Source: Linnemannia schmuckeri
Lineage: Eukaryota; Mortierellomycota; Mortierellomycetes; Mortierellales; Mortierellaceae
Direction of reading: 5' to 3'
DNA: 64,000 nucleotides
NCBI GenBank assembly: GCA_029449235.1
Contig: JANATG010000011.1
Coordinates: 340,001-404,000 of the forward strand
The notes beneath the pieces are model-generated. The model was not told the DNA's origin. It did not search any database and worked only from the letters and a program-made list of their open reading frames with translations. Position numbers and translations under genes: made by a program. Shown here one piece after another: positions 1 to 10,640 of this stretch (position 1 is its first letter; each line of letters opens with the position of its first letter).

Positions 1-890
1 AGGGATCATTTATTCTGTCATAGGAGATCTCGAGGTCATTGACCACTGGTAACGTTGACAAACAGAACTTACGTTAAAGCTTTAGCGTAAAAAACTGCTA
101 TTTTAATAACGCGTGTAAATAACTTGTACCTCATTTAAATAATTTAGGAGCCGAGACCCATTTCCGACGCCTCACCTATTTGACGAAGAGTACTACCCGG
201 ACTACTTCGCAGAACTCGAAGGCTTCCCGATCATGGTAGCAGAAGTCAAGAAACCCGGGGTGGTGTCACAGGAAGCAATGAAGGACGATCAAAGAAAACT
301 CCCCAGCTTACTCAAATTGGCCATTGATCGGATGCTGGAGGCTGGTGTTGTTGAACCCACCGCCGTTGGGATTCTTGTACAGGGTAAATAATTATTGCAA
401 CCAAAAATAGAAAAAAAAAAAATACTGTCTTCAATTGAAGTACCACTGTCGATCCTCTAATCACCCTTCATTTCTTTCCGTAAAAGGTTCGCGGTGTGCG
501 GTGTCACTTTTGACACTCGAGAAGGAAGCAATCTACTTGCATCGATCAGTAGGGGTGTTCCAGATCCCTACAAGTAACATCCAGCTTGGACTCCTATTGG
601 CAGCCCTGGGACCTTTGGCCACTGCAAAGGTAAGACACTACCTCTCTTGTTTCCACTGTTCTGGGTGCTTCTAGGTGTTGAAAAAACGTCTACATTTTTT
701 TGGATGACGAACCCGTCTTCACTTTGCGAAAAATATGATGTATTGATAGGCAACGGTTAAGAAAACATTCGACGCGATTGAGGGAAGATCAGGCCAGGAT
801 AGCACCAAGGCATGGCGTCGACCGTCCTACCACCTGAAGGGCGTCAAGATCCCTGGTCCTGTCATTCCCGAGGATGATAAAGAGGAATAA
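1..890 (+). CDS. 3' part of a spliced gene of unknown function with an EVK motif (5' end outside window)
   Basis: Four exons fit one reading frame: <1-48, 148-383, 487-629 and 750-890 (TAA). All three introns have GT..AG ends and the phases agree (2, 1, 0). The visible protein begins GIIYSVIGDLEVIDHW, continues with an acidic/aromatic stretch (HLFDEEYYPDYF), then FPIMVAEVKKPG, KLPSLLKLAIDRMLEAGVV and GSRCAVSLLTLEKEAIYL, and ends in a charged tail. A buried strand ending in E-V-K after an acidic patch is the layout of PD-(D/E)XK nuclease-like folds. From memory it resembles a large, poorly described family of Mucoromycota proteins, often in repeat-rich or effector-like loci; that is inference. 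No start codon is visible, so this is only the C-terminal part. It converges tail-to-tail on ATG5. Confidence 0.6.
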
Positions 891-939
891 AAAAGATCTT
901 TTTAATGCACAAGACATAATCATGAAACTGTCAAGCGTA

Positions 940-951
<12 letters not shown>

Positions 952-984
<33 letters not shown>
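952..984. repeat. Poly-T tract, 33 nt
   Basis: Uninterrupted run of 33 T between the convergent 3' ends of the 1-890 gene and ATG5. It could be a retroposed poly-A tail read from the other strand, but I see no flanking duplication. Its length may be unreliable. Confidence 0.85.
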
Positions 985-989
<5 letters not shown>

Positions 990-1156
990 GTACCGGCAAA
1001 AAAGTGGATTGGGGTTGGATTGTGTGTAGCTTTGAAGGTGCCAGTCTAGCCTGCTCATCCTGAACTTCCTCAAGGTGCCCTTTTCCCTTCCGTTCTGCCC
1101 CGAAGTCTTATCCGTGTGTTGAATGTGTAACGGCAAAAGATAGAGAGAAAGCGCGT

Positions 1157-2891
1157 TCATTTGATGATGATGACGAGGTGGAGAAAATTGTCGGGATAGG
1201 ACATGTTTTGCGATGCCCAGATGGCGCTGGTGTCTAAGCTGGGTATAATTCCGTGAATCATCGCCGCTGCTACAGGAGGTCCTGTTTCGATAAGTGGGAA
1301 CAAATCTGGCAACGATGCATTCAGGACCTGTCGCAATGTCTTTGGTTGTTCTATTTCGATGACAAAGAAAAAACATCAGGTAAGAACAGCTGTTCTGCTT
1401 TATGATTAATTTGCTCCGCCTTTTTGCAGTATGTGTAGGTTACCTCTGTCATCAATGGGTGAAACGGGCTCCTGGATGACTGGGCAATTCTCAGGGAGGT
1501 ATATCCTGATTGGGAGATTCCTTGCCATGACGCCGTCGTTCTGCATCAGCTTGTGGTTCATGCCCCAAAACCGGTCATAGTTGTCTATCGTTGTAAAGTA
1601 CACAGCAATGCTTACTGTTAGACATACCTGCATAACTGATATAGTGCTCGGAAAATACATTTAAGATCTAGTAGATTCCCGTTAAGGAGTCAAAAAATTG
1701 TCGTAGTTTCTATACTTGAAGATAATCCATCCCAGAGCTGTGTTTGGTCTGATTTAGACATATTCATGACTTTTTTTGTCGATCCATTGCGCAAATAATC
1801 CGCCTAGTCAAGAGAATAACAAACAAAAAATGAGTAAATCAAACCAACAAGCAGAAGTAAAGTAGCATCAGCTATGACTCTTCCTCTTCACCCTCTCTTC
1901 ATGTCGTGCTTCCAGCCCATAATTTGTCCCGCAGTCGAAGAAGTAACGGCAGCAGCAGACAGCAACCACGCCCAACAGCAACGCACCTCTTTGATCATGG
2001 CCATGAAGTAATCCTGACAACTGTCGACAGCCTGACTCTTGATCAACTTATCTCCAGGAAAATTTTGGAAGTGGACGGTAACCTTCCAGGGCAGCAATGA
2101 TCCATTCATACCCCGACCTGAGGATGCTTGGAGCCCGTGAATATCGTACAAAAGTCCAATTGGATAGTGCCTTTGTGGTGGTTGGTGGTCCATCGTTGTA
2201 AATGTTCCCGTTATTGTCCAATTGATAACCGGTATCCGGAAAGGAGAACATAGAAACAGAAAGAAAAAGGAGTCAAGACGATTAGCGAGACGTTCAAACA
2301 AGTAGATAGGGCAACGTTAACCCACCTTTTGTTTTCAAGGAGAGAAGAGGCAATTGCTTGGCAACAGAAATCCGATATTGTCTACAACAAAAAAGGGGGC
2401 GTTATGCTTACCACTTCAAAGGCGTCCCTTCATAGTCGTACCAGACCTCGGCATCGTCGCCAATAAAGTGAAGCGCCATGTCGACAAAGTGCTTCCTGAC
2501 ATGGCTCGTCAGCAGTGAAAAGTACGAGCACCTTTGAGCCTCATACTAGTAGCAATAAGAAAAGAAGAAATAGGAAATGAGTTTTGCTATGCTGGGTGTC
2601 CAAACGCTGTACGGAGGGTCTGAAGGATGTGTTACTCTCTTTTGTAGATTAGTAGGTGTCACTAGTGTGTACGCCTTTGTTCTTGCAACTTACAAAGAAG
2701 GATTCGACAGCGCTTGACCCTACGGCGGCAGCCTCGGCCTTGTCCCAGGAGAATTGGATGGGTATGGACCCCTCCCAGATGACCTTGGCGATGGGGTTGT
2801 GTGGAGCCGGCGTCGTGGAAGTGTTGTTGGCTGAAGCTGAGTTGGATGAAGCAGCAGCAGGTGTTCTTCCCTGTGCTGGCTGAGGCGGCAT
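1157..2891 (-). CDS. ATG5: Autophagy protein 5 (ATG5)
   Basis: Six exons on the minus strand: 2891-2694, 2545-2412, 2170-1987, 1803-1716, 1584-1444, 1350-1157, giving 312 residues. Atg5 is the acceptor of Atg12; the Atg12-Atg5/Atg16 complex works as the E3-like enzyme lipidating Atg8 on the forming autophagosome. Family hallmarks are visible: VIWEGSIPIQFSW near the start, HVRKHF and WYDYEGTPLKWHYPIGLLYD, LPWKVTVHFQNFP, the acceptor region FMAMIKEADYLRNG (Lys171 is the likely Atg12 attachment site), YDRFWGMNHKLM, LPIRIYLPE and the C-terminal MSYPDNFLHLVIIIK. Length is slightly above the usual 270-300 because of an Ala/Ser/Asn-rich N-terminus of about 35 residues. The start at 2891 is the first Met before conserved sequence; upstream in-frame codons are only translated promoter pyrimidines. 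All intron phases agree. Confidence 0.96.
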
Positions 2892-3611
2892 GTAAGTCTG
2901 AGTGAGAAGGAGAAGAGTAAGAGAAAGGTAGGTTGTGTGGAAGTAGGAAAAGAAGGAAAAAGAACAGGACAAGAAATAAGGTGTACGGTGGCTATGTGAC
3001 CCACTTATAAAGTGTGAAAGTGGTAATGAGAGTAGGCGTGTGTGTGAGAGAGAGGGTGTGTTTGACAGCACGCGCTGCAGAGGAAGCCAGTGGGGGAGAA
3101 TCGGGAAGGTGGCGTAGGAGGGTGAGGGATGGTTGAGGCGAGGAAGAAGGAAGAAGGAGAGGGGAAGAAGGAAATTGACTCGCTGCTGAACAAGAAGGAA
3201 GAAGAATGAAAAAAGAACGAAGGAAGGCAGGTTAAAAACGAAGTAGGGAAAGGAGAAGGGTAAAATAAAATAGAAGGCAGCGAAAAGAAAAAAGGACGCG
3301 AAACGAGAAGTGAAGCACACAGACGAGCACAAAAGGGCGGCGGTGGCGAGTAAAAAGCAAAGGATGGACCACTTGGCTGTCACGTTCTTTTTGACAAGAC
3401 GTGGTTGTCCATAGAGCTGAATGCTGTTTCCCTTTTCGTCCTTCTGTTTCCTTTCTTCAATTCCTCATTCATCCAACACTCACTATTTTTTTCATCACTC
3501 TCTTACTCGATACTGTGCTCTCCTCCATCAACACACACAGCACAACTCTCAATACACCGCATCACACACACACACACACACCCGCACAAGGGAGAAAGAA
3601 AATAGAGCGCC
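2892..3611. other. Divergent intergenic region between ATG5 and the four-span membrane protein gene
   Basis: Both flanking genes are transcribed away from here, so it should hold two promoters. The ATG5 half (about 2900-3380) is purine-rich on the plus strand, that is CT-rich on the ATG5 sense strand. The right half (about 3420-3600) is CT/CA-rich on the plus strand and includes a (CA)9 run at 3563-3580. No gene is supported; ORFs here are low-complexity translations of biased sequence. Confidence 0.6.
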
Positions 3612-4519
3612 ATGGAACAACTGCAGAACCTCAAACGGAGACCAAACGCCACCAAACAACTCTTCAAAGGACCACTCGTAGATGACGAATCCGACTTTCT
3701 TCCCGAAGAAGGTACATACCATACCATATCATATCAACTCAACATGCAGCATTTCGTCCCCTACCTTTTGCATAGCACTAACTATATGTCGGTGGTATCG
3801 CGAACACTTGTTAGAGCAAGAAGAGCTTATTGAATCCCTGCGTGCAGCAAACGACAATGCCAACGACTGGTTCAAGGTAAGATGGTTCAACGGCGTCTTC
3901 ACAGACTCAATCGTCGCACTTTTTTTTTATTGAAAAAGGGCGCTCTAACCCCAATATTCACATACACTCTCTGTTTTAGTTTGTATTGCTGGCATTTTCC
4001 GTCATGGAGATCTTCACGTACGTTAGAAAGGGTGGTGTTGTCGTGCTGTCACTTCAAGGAAGGATACCGCTATCTATATCAAGACCACTGCGACTAACAA
4101 CGATTTTGCATTGATGATGGACTATTAGACACCTAGCCTTTGCGACGTATGCATGGTACAGCAGAGTTTCAAAGTCAGGATCATTTCCAGACCATCATGA
4201 GAATCCATCACAATTCTTTCGGGAGAGCACTTCACCAGCCGCAGCGACAATGTTTTCTTTGATCTCGTTTGCGATTGGTATGACGATCATCAAGGACACG
4301 ACCCGGATTGGGCGAGACAGCCTCTTAGTTTGGACATTTGTCTCTGTGACGCCACTTGTTTTGATGATGGGTGCGACAGAGTTCTCGTTTGAGCTGCTGT
4401 GGTGGTCAATGCCATTGTTGCTCCAGATTGTCGATCTTACCAGCCTCTGGATCATGCAAAGTCCTGACGAGGAGATCATCCGCCTTGAGAACAGCCAGTA
4501 CAAACTCAAAGGAGCATAA
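3612..4519 (+). CDS. Predicted four-span membrane protein, unidentified
   Basis: Four exons: 3612-3711, 3815-3876, 3980-4017, 4129-4519; 196 residues. Intron phases (1, 0, 2) agree; the first intron has a good ACTAAC branch sequence shortly before TTAG. The protein starts with a polar cytosolic-looking segment (MEQLQNLKRRPN..LVDDESDFLPEEEQEELIESL), followed by four hydrophobic segments: FVLLAFSVMEIFTHLAFATYAW, FSLISFAIGMTII, LLVWTFVSVTPLVLMM and WWSMPLLLQIVDLTSLWIM. A polar loop with HHENPSQFF separates spans 1 and 2. It ends in a short charged tail. I do not recognise the family. An ER or Golgi membrane protein would fit the topology, but nothing in the sequence fixes location or function. 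The start was chosen because it opens a clean exon with a good context (gccATGg). Confidence 0.8.
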
Positions 4520-5372
4520 CAGCATCGCTTGTAGATGATGAAATAAAGTAGTCATTAGACTCGCGTTCTTTTTTTTTTCTGTGTTGACTCCGTGTGGGGT
4601 TGCCCTAGCTCCTATTTTAAAATTCGCCCAACGGCTTTTTTTTCGCGGAAAAAATGCTGGTTCCTTTAATCACACGTCGACAAATAGGTCAAGTCAATGT
4701 GACGTTCTTTTTTTTATCGTTTAGTTCGGTGTCTTTTTTTTTTAGGCTCCCGTTTGGGTTGACCCACTCTTCATTCTTTTATTTTTTTCCATCTTATTTG
4801 CCATCGCCGATCTGGCATCCATCCCTCACAAAAAATACAAGAAGCACACATACTCAGCCCCACTAGCCTCTCTTCCCCAAAACAACAACACCGCCTCCAC
4901 ATAGGCGACAATTCATATCCTGTCTTACCTATTCAAAACAAGCAACAAAACAATAAGCAATCAGCACTACGGACAACCACCTGCATCTCTTTTCTGTGGT
5001 CAACAAGCCTCTCTCCCTCCCTTCTCTTTCTCGGACTGTGGGCACCTTCTTTCTTCCCCTTCCTTCCCCACACACACAAGGTAAAATCACTTTCTTCCAG
5101 ATCACATCAACAACCAACACTTGTTCACACTCTCTCTTTTTCTCATCGTTGACTGTCCTTTGTCTACTGTTACCTCATTCCCTTCTCCCGCTCCCCGTCT
5201 AATCCCATTTTGTTTCTCTCTTTACTTTTTTTTTTTTTGGTCATATTCGAATCAATTCTCGTCTTGGTCCGCTCAGCTCTCAGTCAGGCACGCACGCTTA
5301 ATCGAGTCCACTCCGCTCCAAATCACCAACACACCGGCACACGCGAATATACAATACATATAGGCAATCACT
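4520..5372. other. CT-rich intergenic region and leader of the YEATS gene
   Basis: About 850 nt without a supportable gene. It opens with the 3' end of the membrane protein gene (AATAAAG-like sequence near 4540) and becomes strongly CT-rich on the plus strand from about 4700 to 5280, the usual leader signature in this window. Confidence 0.55.
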
Positions 5373-7197
5373 ATGCCCCAGGTAAAAATAAGAGCTAAAA
5401 AAATAGTCCAGCAGCCTTTTGATACTTTTACAAACAGCCGACCTGGATATGTTATTTTTTGTGTTTTATGACGATAACAGACAGACCATGAACTAACTCC
5501 ATTCCAAACCCTATCTGGTGCAAATCCATATGGACCAATAGAAAACCATCCACAAAAAGATCAAGGTACCATTGACTACCACAACCACCCAGAAAAAAGG
5601 CTGCGAACCAGAAGGGCTCTTTTTATCGTTTTATCCGCTATACCAATCCTGTTCAGGTCGTGTGCTACCTTGCCCAACAAAACAAAAGGCGCTCAATGGT
5701 ATTCTAATCCTACCTATTTTCTCTCGTGAACGTTTGGACCTCTTAGGTGATCACGGACCAGAATATTGTCAAGGGTCAGAAGCAGAATGGATTCCCAATG
5801 CGCAAGTGGAAGATCTCTTTGGCAGGCGTGAATGCTAATGGCGATGATGAACCTATGCCTTACGTCGACTATGTTGAATACATCCTCCACCAGACCTTTG
5901 AGCAACCCCTCAGGAGTAAGTTAATGCAAAGGAACTACCAACACATTATTTAAGCTTGCGTTGTCATTGATATTCTTGTATCCAATTGATCTATTGAGCT
6001 CAGAATAGCGAACTCATCAACAAACCTCATGTTATTTCTTTTCATATCAGAGGTGACCGAGTATCCATTTGTGTTACAGGAGAAGGGATGGGGCGAGTTT
6101 GACATGAAGATCATGCTGCACTTTGTCGAAAAGTCGGTGCCACCGTTCGTGCTGGATCACGATCTCAACTTTCAGCAGAACCACTACGAGATCCCTCAGA
6201 CAATCGTAAGAAATAATCTCGACTCTGTGCTTAATTATTTTATTATCGGCGACTGATCCTATGGAAAAAGACAAATATCTCTTTCGACGACTGACCAAAC
6301 GTCGCTCACTCTTGATTTCCCAAATTGTTATAGACATTTTCAAAGATTGACGGGAAGCACAGCTTTTTGAAGTTGCTGAACTCTCCAGCGACCAATGCAT
6401 CAGACAGGGAGTCAAGCAATGACAGCACAAACGACGGATCGACACATAAGCGAAGAAGGGAAGCATTGACAAAGGAGAAATCAAAGCGGATCAAGGACGA
6501 CCGGAGTTCAGACGATGATAGCCAGGCTAACAGTAGCGCTGCTGTTTCGGGAGACGAAGAAGACAAGGTATAGCTTGAAGCCTCACTGGACCTATGGTTC
6601 GCAAAAGAGATGGACGATATTCTCGCGACGGTGACATGACCTTGGTTGTATACATCAGTTCATCGAGTTCTCACCCACACATCTGACTCTTGAATGACTT
6701 TCGCAGATCGATGTACATCAACTGGCCAAAAAGTTCCAGATGCTTCACCCAGACGATTTGATTCCTTTGGTGAATCTGGTCAAGGCCAATCAAACCTCGG
6801 ACATGTATGTCAAGGAAGACGGAGAAGGTATGTAGTTTATGCTTTCGCTTGTCTGTGGCTTGGATGTGTTTATGTCGGTTATGCTTTTGTTCAATGCAGC
6901 CCCTGCTTTTTGTCTAACATGTATATGTGTTTTTCCATGTGAATCTAATAGCGGGCGAATTTCATATCGACCTCCGGACACTGGGTGAATCGCTGCTGGC
7001 GGTGGTAAGTAAAAAGACACGATTGGCACTCGACAGCTGGAATTCGTACCATGGTTATGATTGTATGACGGAAATGAAGACATTTTGCAATACTAACTTA
7101 TTATTCGTCTCTGAACCTGATTTTTTCATTCTCATAGCTCTGGAAGTTCTGCGACGACTGCTTGGAGAAGTACCAAAAGTCTCACAAGAAAAAGTGA
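5373..7197 (+). CDS. TAF14: YEATS-domain protein with C-terminal ET-like domain (Taf14 type)
   Basis: Eight exons: 5373-5381, 5542-5565, 5747-5915, 6051-6205, 6334-6567, 6707-6827, 6952-7004, 7138-7197; 274 residues, all phases consistent. Exon 1 encodes only MPQ and exon 2 is a 24-nt microexon (KTIHKKIK) that restores the YEATS first strand. The YEATS domain (about 1-120) shows VEYILHQTF and the acyl-lysine pocket signature EKGWGEFDM, then LDHDLNFQQNHYEIPQTI. A Ser/Lys/Asp-rich linker follows (about 125-200, with a basic KRRREALTKEKSKRIK patch). The end, AGEFHIDLRTLGESLLAVLWKF, resembles the ET domain by which Taf14 binds TFIID, TFIIF, SWI/SNF and INO80 subunits. It should be a nuclear reader of acylated histone lysines shared among transcription complexes. 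The symbol follows domain order, not a phylogeny; another YEATS paralogue is possible. Confidence 0.93.
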
Positions 7198-8892
7198 ATA
7201 GGATCAGGACCGACGACTTTACGGAGAAAAAGAGAAGGACACGTACTACGCGTCGGACGTATCTCATACTTCTTTGCTACTTTCCCATTCCTTCCCTTCT
7301 TTCCCCTCCCTCCCCCCGCCCCTCGTGTTGGCAAACCACTTTCTAGCATAATCATCAATCGCACACACACACACACGCACGCCCCTTTTCAAATACAAAA
7401 AACAAAAGCGTAACCTGGACACACAAAGCACCCTCTTTACCATTCGAATTTTTGACACTTCATGTTGTAAATGATCTCTTTCTGTGACATTCTCCTTCTG
7501 ACGGATTCAATTGACTGCGAAAGAGACGCGTCCCTTGGTGCGATGGTACATAGATATGTTGTTTTTTGGTAGGTTCCGGCCAATGCAGCAGGATGAACCT
7601 TTCCTAGTTCGTAAACGTAAAAACCGCACTGATGTGCAAGCCCAATGGTGGGAATATTGCTTTTTTTGCGAAGTCACGCATGGTTGGTTGACTCCATGAT
7701 CTACAGTGTATCAACTTATAACCCAAACAAGAATAGAGTGTCCAACGTCTCCCTCTTGTGAGTGCCCAGTGAGGGAGCCAATTGTGTCATTTTCTTTCAT
7801 TTAGCCCTCTTCTATGGAGGGAGAAGTAAAATGGTAAGTGAAAATCATGCCAAGAAAAACAACAGCGCCAAGAAACGATTTACAGAAGGGAGGGGAAGAA
7901 GACGATGTGATGGATGGGAGGAAAAAGAAGGGCTTTTTGATTTTATTTTTATTTTTTGTCCATCTTGCATATCCCTTTGATTTTAATATCGTCTCCTTAC
8001 TGTCCATCCCCAACATTCTTACCGAGTCTCAATCATACTCTCTTCCATTTACTGGGGGAAATTTTTTTCTTTATCTTCGTCTTTACTATACCACTCATGT
8101 TTGTCTCTCCTCGACTCTTTTTTCTAAGAATTCATCTTCAAGAATATTTTTCAGTGTGCAAATAACCTTCAACTCTCTTTTTGATTTGGCGGGCTGAACA
8201 ATAAGAAAAAAAAAAAAAAAAATCAAGAGAGGAGCGCAAACTCCGCATGGATGGGTTGCCCTGCCACAGACGAACGCCAAGAGAAAAATAACAAGAAAAA
8301 GAAAAAAAAAATAAGACTGTGCAGATCGAGGCTGAGCACTGACATTGACTCGCTGGCTTTGTTGCCTTACCACCCACACGAACAAGACAGAGACAAAGAG
8401 AGAGACAAACAAAAAAAATGCATAATGACAAAATATAAGCAAACGTCTCAACTTTTCCGGCTATCACCCTGTCTCTCTTTTTTTTCTCCCAAGAAACAGC
8501 CAACGCTTGTCAAGAGAGACGAGAGAAGAACGAGTAGTAGAGGATGTGAAGGAGGGAAACAGCCCCTGTTACCAAAGAGAAGGTGGAAGGTACACAGCCA
8601 TTCAGCCATTTTTTGTTACGCCTCAAGAGATGTATATAAAGACCCCTGGTTCTCGCTCTTTTCCAGATTCTCCATCAACCTCATCAACAACAACAACAAC
8701 AGCAACAAACAACTTCTTCAGCAACTAGCATAACAGCAATCAATTACTTTCTACTGTATCACTACTCTCTTGTCTCCATTTGTACACTTTCATTTGTAAC
8801 ATCAACACTCGTATTCTTCCTCCACACAACCCCTCTCTTTGTACCCCTTGTAACATCTACTACCTACCAACTACTAAAAACCACATACCATA
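7198..8892. other. Long intergenic region upstream of the 4-span protein gene at 8893
   Basis: About 1.7 kb with no supportable gene. It holds CT-rich stretches (7260-7320, 7960-8170), a CA repeat near 7363-7380, an A-tract at about 8204-8222, and from 8633 a TATA box followed by an AC-rich leader (CAACAACAACAA near 8690). ORFs here are short and compositionally biased. Confidence 0.55.
8633..8641 (+). promoter_or_regulatory. TATA box (TATATAAAG) of the gene at 8893
   Basis: A perfect TATATAAAG lies 252 nt before the ATG at 8893. It is followed by a CT-rich patch and an A/C-rich leader without G-rich structure, typical of a strong fungal promoter. Placement of the start site 30-100 nt downstream is inference. 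Confidence 0.6.
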
Positions 8893-10068
8893 ATGGCCTT
8901 GGCAGGATTCATCACTTTCATCAGAATCCTCGTTGGGATCGCCGCGTTAGCCGTCTTTGGCGTCAACCAATATTTTCTCTACCTCTACCGCAACCACAAT
9001 CAAGTAGTCTTCCACTGGCGATTCTACTCCGAAATCTCGATCTCCGGTGCCCTCTTCTTCGTTGTCATCATCTCCGAAACTGCCTACCGCATCGCCCGCT
9101 ACAACGACAGAAGCGAATACCTCGACGGCGGATGGGGTGGTGAGGCACCTAAAGCCAAGAGAGGATGTGGCAGACACTTCTGGACCATCTTCCGTTTCAT
9201 CTGGGCCATGATCTTTGTGGGGGGTATCTTGTCCTGGGTGGTCCCTGCCTGGATGGACAAGCAGCGCATCATGTTCACCATCCCTGTCGGTCGCGACACC
9301 CCCGAGGCTGACGCTTATCGTACTGGCCGCAAGAAACAAAATTGGCTCAACCCCCGCGACATCTTTGACTGCCCTGCCTGGATCAACGATCAGCCTTTGA
9401 CTTACCTCTGCAAGCTTGACGAACAGGCCTTGTACTGCTCTGCCCTGCTCGCCTGCCTTGCCTTTATTGAGGGTCTTCTCACCTTGATCATCGAGTCCCG
9501 CCGCCGCCGTGTCAATTACCACCACCAACCCTACAACATGGGTCCTATTTCTGGTACTGATCCTAACCCCTATACCACCCTCACCGCTGGCCATGTCGTC
9601 CCCATGGATAAATCGAAGGAAAACAAAGCCGTCACCAAAAAGGAGGAGCAGCAGCCCAAGAGCATCTTTCGCAGCTTGAAGGAGCACATCCGTCGCGATG
9701 AGGACTACGACGTCGAGAACAACTATGGCTCTTCTGGCTACAACCCCAACTCAACCTACGTTGTTGAGGCCCGCCATGTCGGACACGAGTACACCGACCG
9801 CTCCTTGCCTCCACTACCTGCTCGCCCTACCACTGAGGAGGAGAGACATCGTCGCGAGGAGGAAGAGGAAGAGGTTCGTAGTGACTCCGCCATGATCCCT
9901 AAGTCGACCCCTGTTGTTCCTGTCGATGGTCTTGTCCCTACTGGCACCAACCCCTTCTTGAACGAAGACCAGCTGCAGCAGCAGCAGCTTGCCTACGCCC
10001 AGGCTGCCGGTAGCTCTTCCCAGAGCCCTTACCATGCTACCGACGTTAAGCGCGCCGATGGTTATTAA
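8893..10068 (+). CDS. Intronless four-span membrane protein with NPF-containing tail
   Basis: A single exon of 391 codons starts at the first ATG after the AC-rich leader. Four hydrophobic segments are clear: about residues 6-31 (FIRILVGIAALAVFGVNQYF), 48-66 (ISGALFFVVIISETAYRI), 97-118 (FIWAMIFVGGILSWVVPAW) and 180-200 (ALLACLAFIEGLLTLII). The loop between spans 3 and 4 is long and holds Cys residues (DIFDC, LTYLCKLDEQALYC). This outline recalls MARVEL, claudin or Sur7/PalI-like plasma-membrane proteins, but I recognise no family signature. The cytosolic tail of about 190 residues is charged, with a run of Glu (about residues 315-330), an NPF motif that EH-domain endocytic proteins could bind, and a QQQQ patch. 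Codons strongly prefer C in third position, unlike the disordered proteins nearby, which together with the TATA box suggests high expression. Confidence 0.85.
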   Translation: MALAGFITFIRILVGIAALAVFGVNQYFLYLYRNHNQVVFHWRFYSEISISGALFFVVIISETAYRIARYNDRSEYLDGGWGGEAPKAKRGCGRHFWTIFRFIWAMIFVGGILSWVVPAWMDKQRIMFTIPVGRDTPEADAYRTGRKKQNWLNPRDIFDCPAWINDQPLTYLCKLDEQALYCSALLACLAFIEGLLTLIIESRRRRVNYHHQPYNMGPISGTDPNPYTTLTAGHVVPMDKSKENKAVTKKEEQQPKSIFRSLKEHIRRDEDYDVENNYGSSGYNPNSTYVVEARHVGHEYTDRSLPPLPARPTTEEERHRREEEEEEVRSDSAMIPKSTPVVPVDGLVPTGTNPFLNEDQLQQQQLAYAQAAGSSSQSPYHATDVKRADGY

Positions 10069-10640
10069 ATATTCCCTCCCCTTCCTTCCTTTCCTACGCA
10101 CATATATACGCATACAGCACCGTGTACTTTAGAACTTATGAAAATCCAAAATAATAAAACCAAAAGGCAGCTTCTCTCATTTTACCAGACTCTCCACGAC
10201 GTTGGTTACATTTTGTATGTACGATTAGTGGCGTCGCACGTGATTAATTCGCGTTTCAAGCGCCTTTTTTTTCTCTCTCCGGACACCTTCCTTTCCTTAC
10301 CTCAATTCTCGTCCCTCTTTCCTTCTCCCTCTTTGTCCCCACAACCTTTCTTCTTGCTCTCTATTTGCCACTTGGGTTCTTCGTGCCACGGAAACCCGCT
10401 CAAACAAGAGGAAAAAAGCGAAAACAAAGACAAGAAAGGCCTCCCCTCTACTGCATAGACACACACCTCACATACACCTATCTCCACCACCGCCACCATC
10501 ACCACCACCAGCACAAACTCTCTTAGGAGCACCAAACGTTCTCCTAAACTGTTCTGCGGCAAGAAACACCGCTCCTTCTTCTTTTTCCCCTTTTTCTTTC
10601 TTTTCAAATTCCACAAACAAGCAAGCCAAAACTCGTAACG
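10069..10640. other. Intergenic region with CT-rich DBP5 leader
   Basis: The first part is the 3' end of the upstream gene, with AATAAAAC at about 10151-10158. A CACGTG E-box lies at about 10238. From 10260 to 10620 the plus strand is CT-rich then CA-rich (CACCACCGCCACC). No gene is supported. Confidence 0.55.

Noticed and set aside
2892..3383. N-terminal extension of ATG5 to an upstream Met
   Set aside because: The added residues are Ser/Leu/Phe-rich translation of the CT-rich promoter, and conserved sequence begins shortly after the Met at 2891.
3403..3730. Several overlapping ORFs around the CA repeat
   Set aside because: They translate simple sequence; only the frame opening at 3612 continues into phase-consistent exons.
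8947..9687. 246-codon ORF antisense to the intronless membrane protein
   Set aside because: A shadow produced by strong C-ending codon bias on the plus strand.
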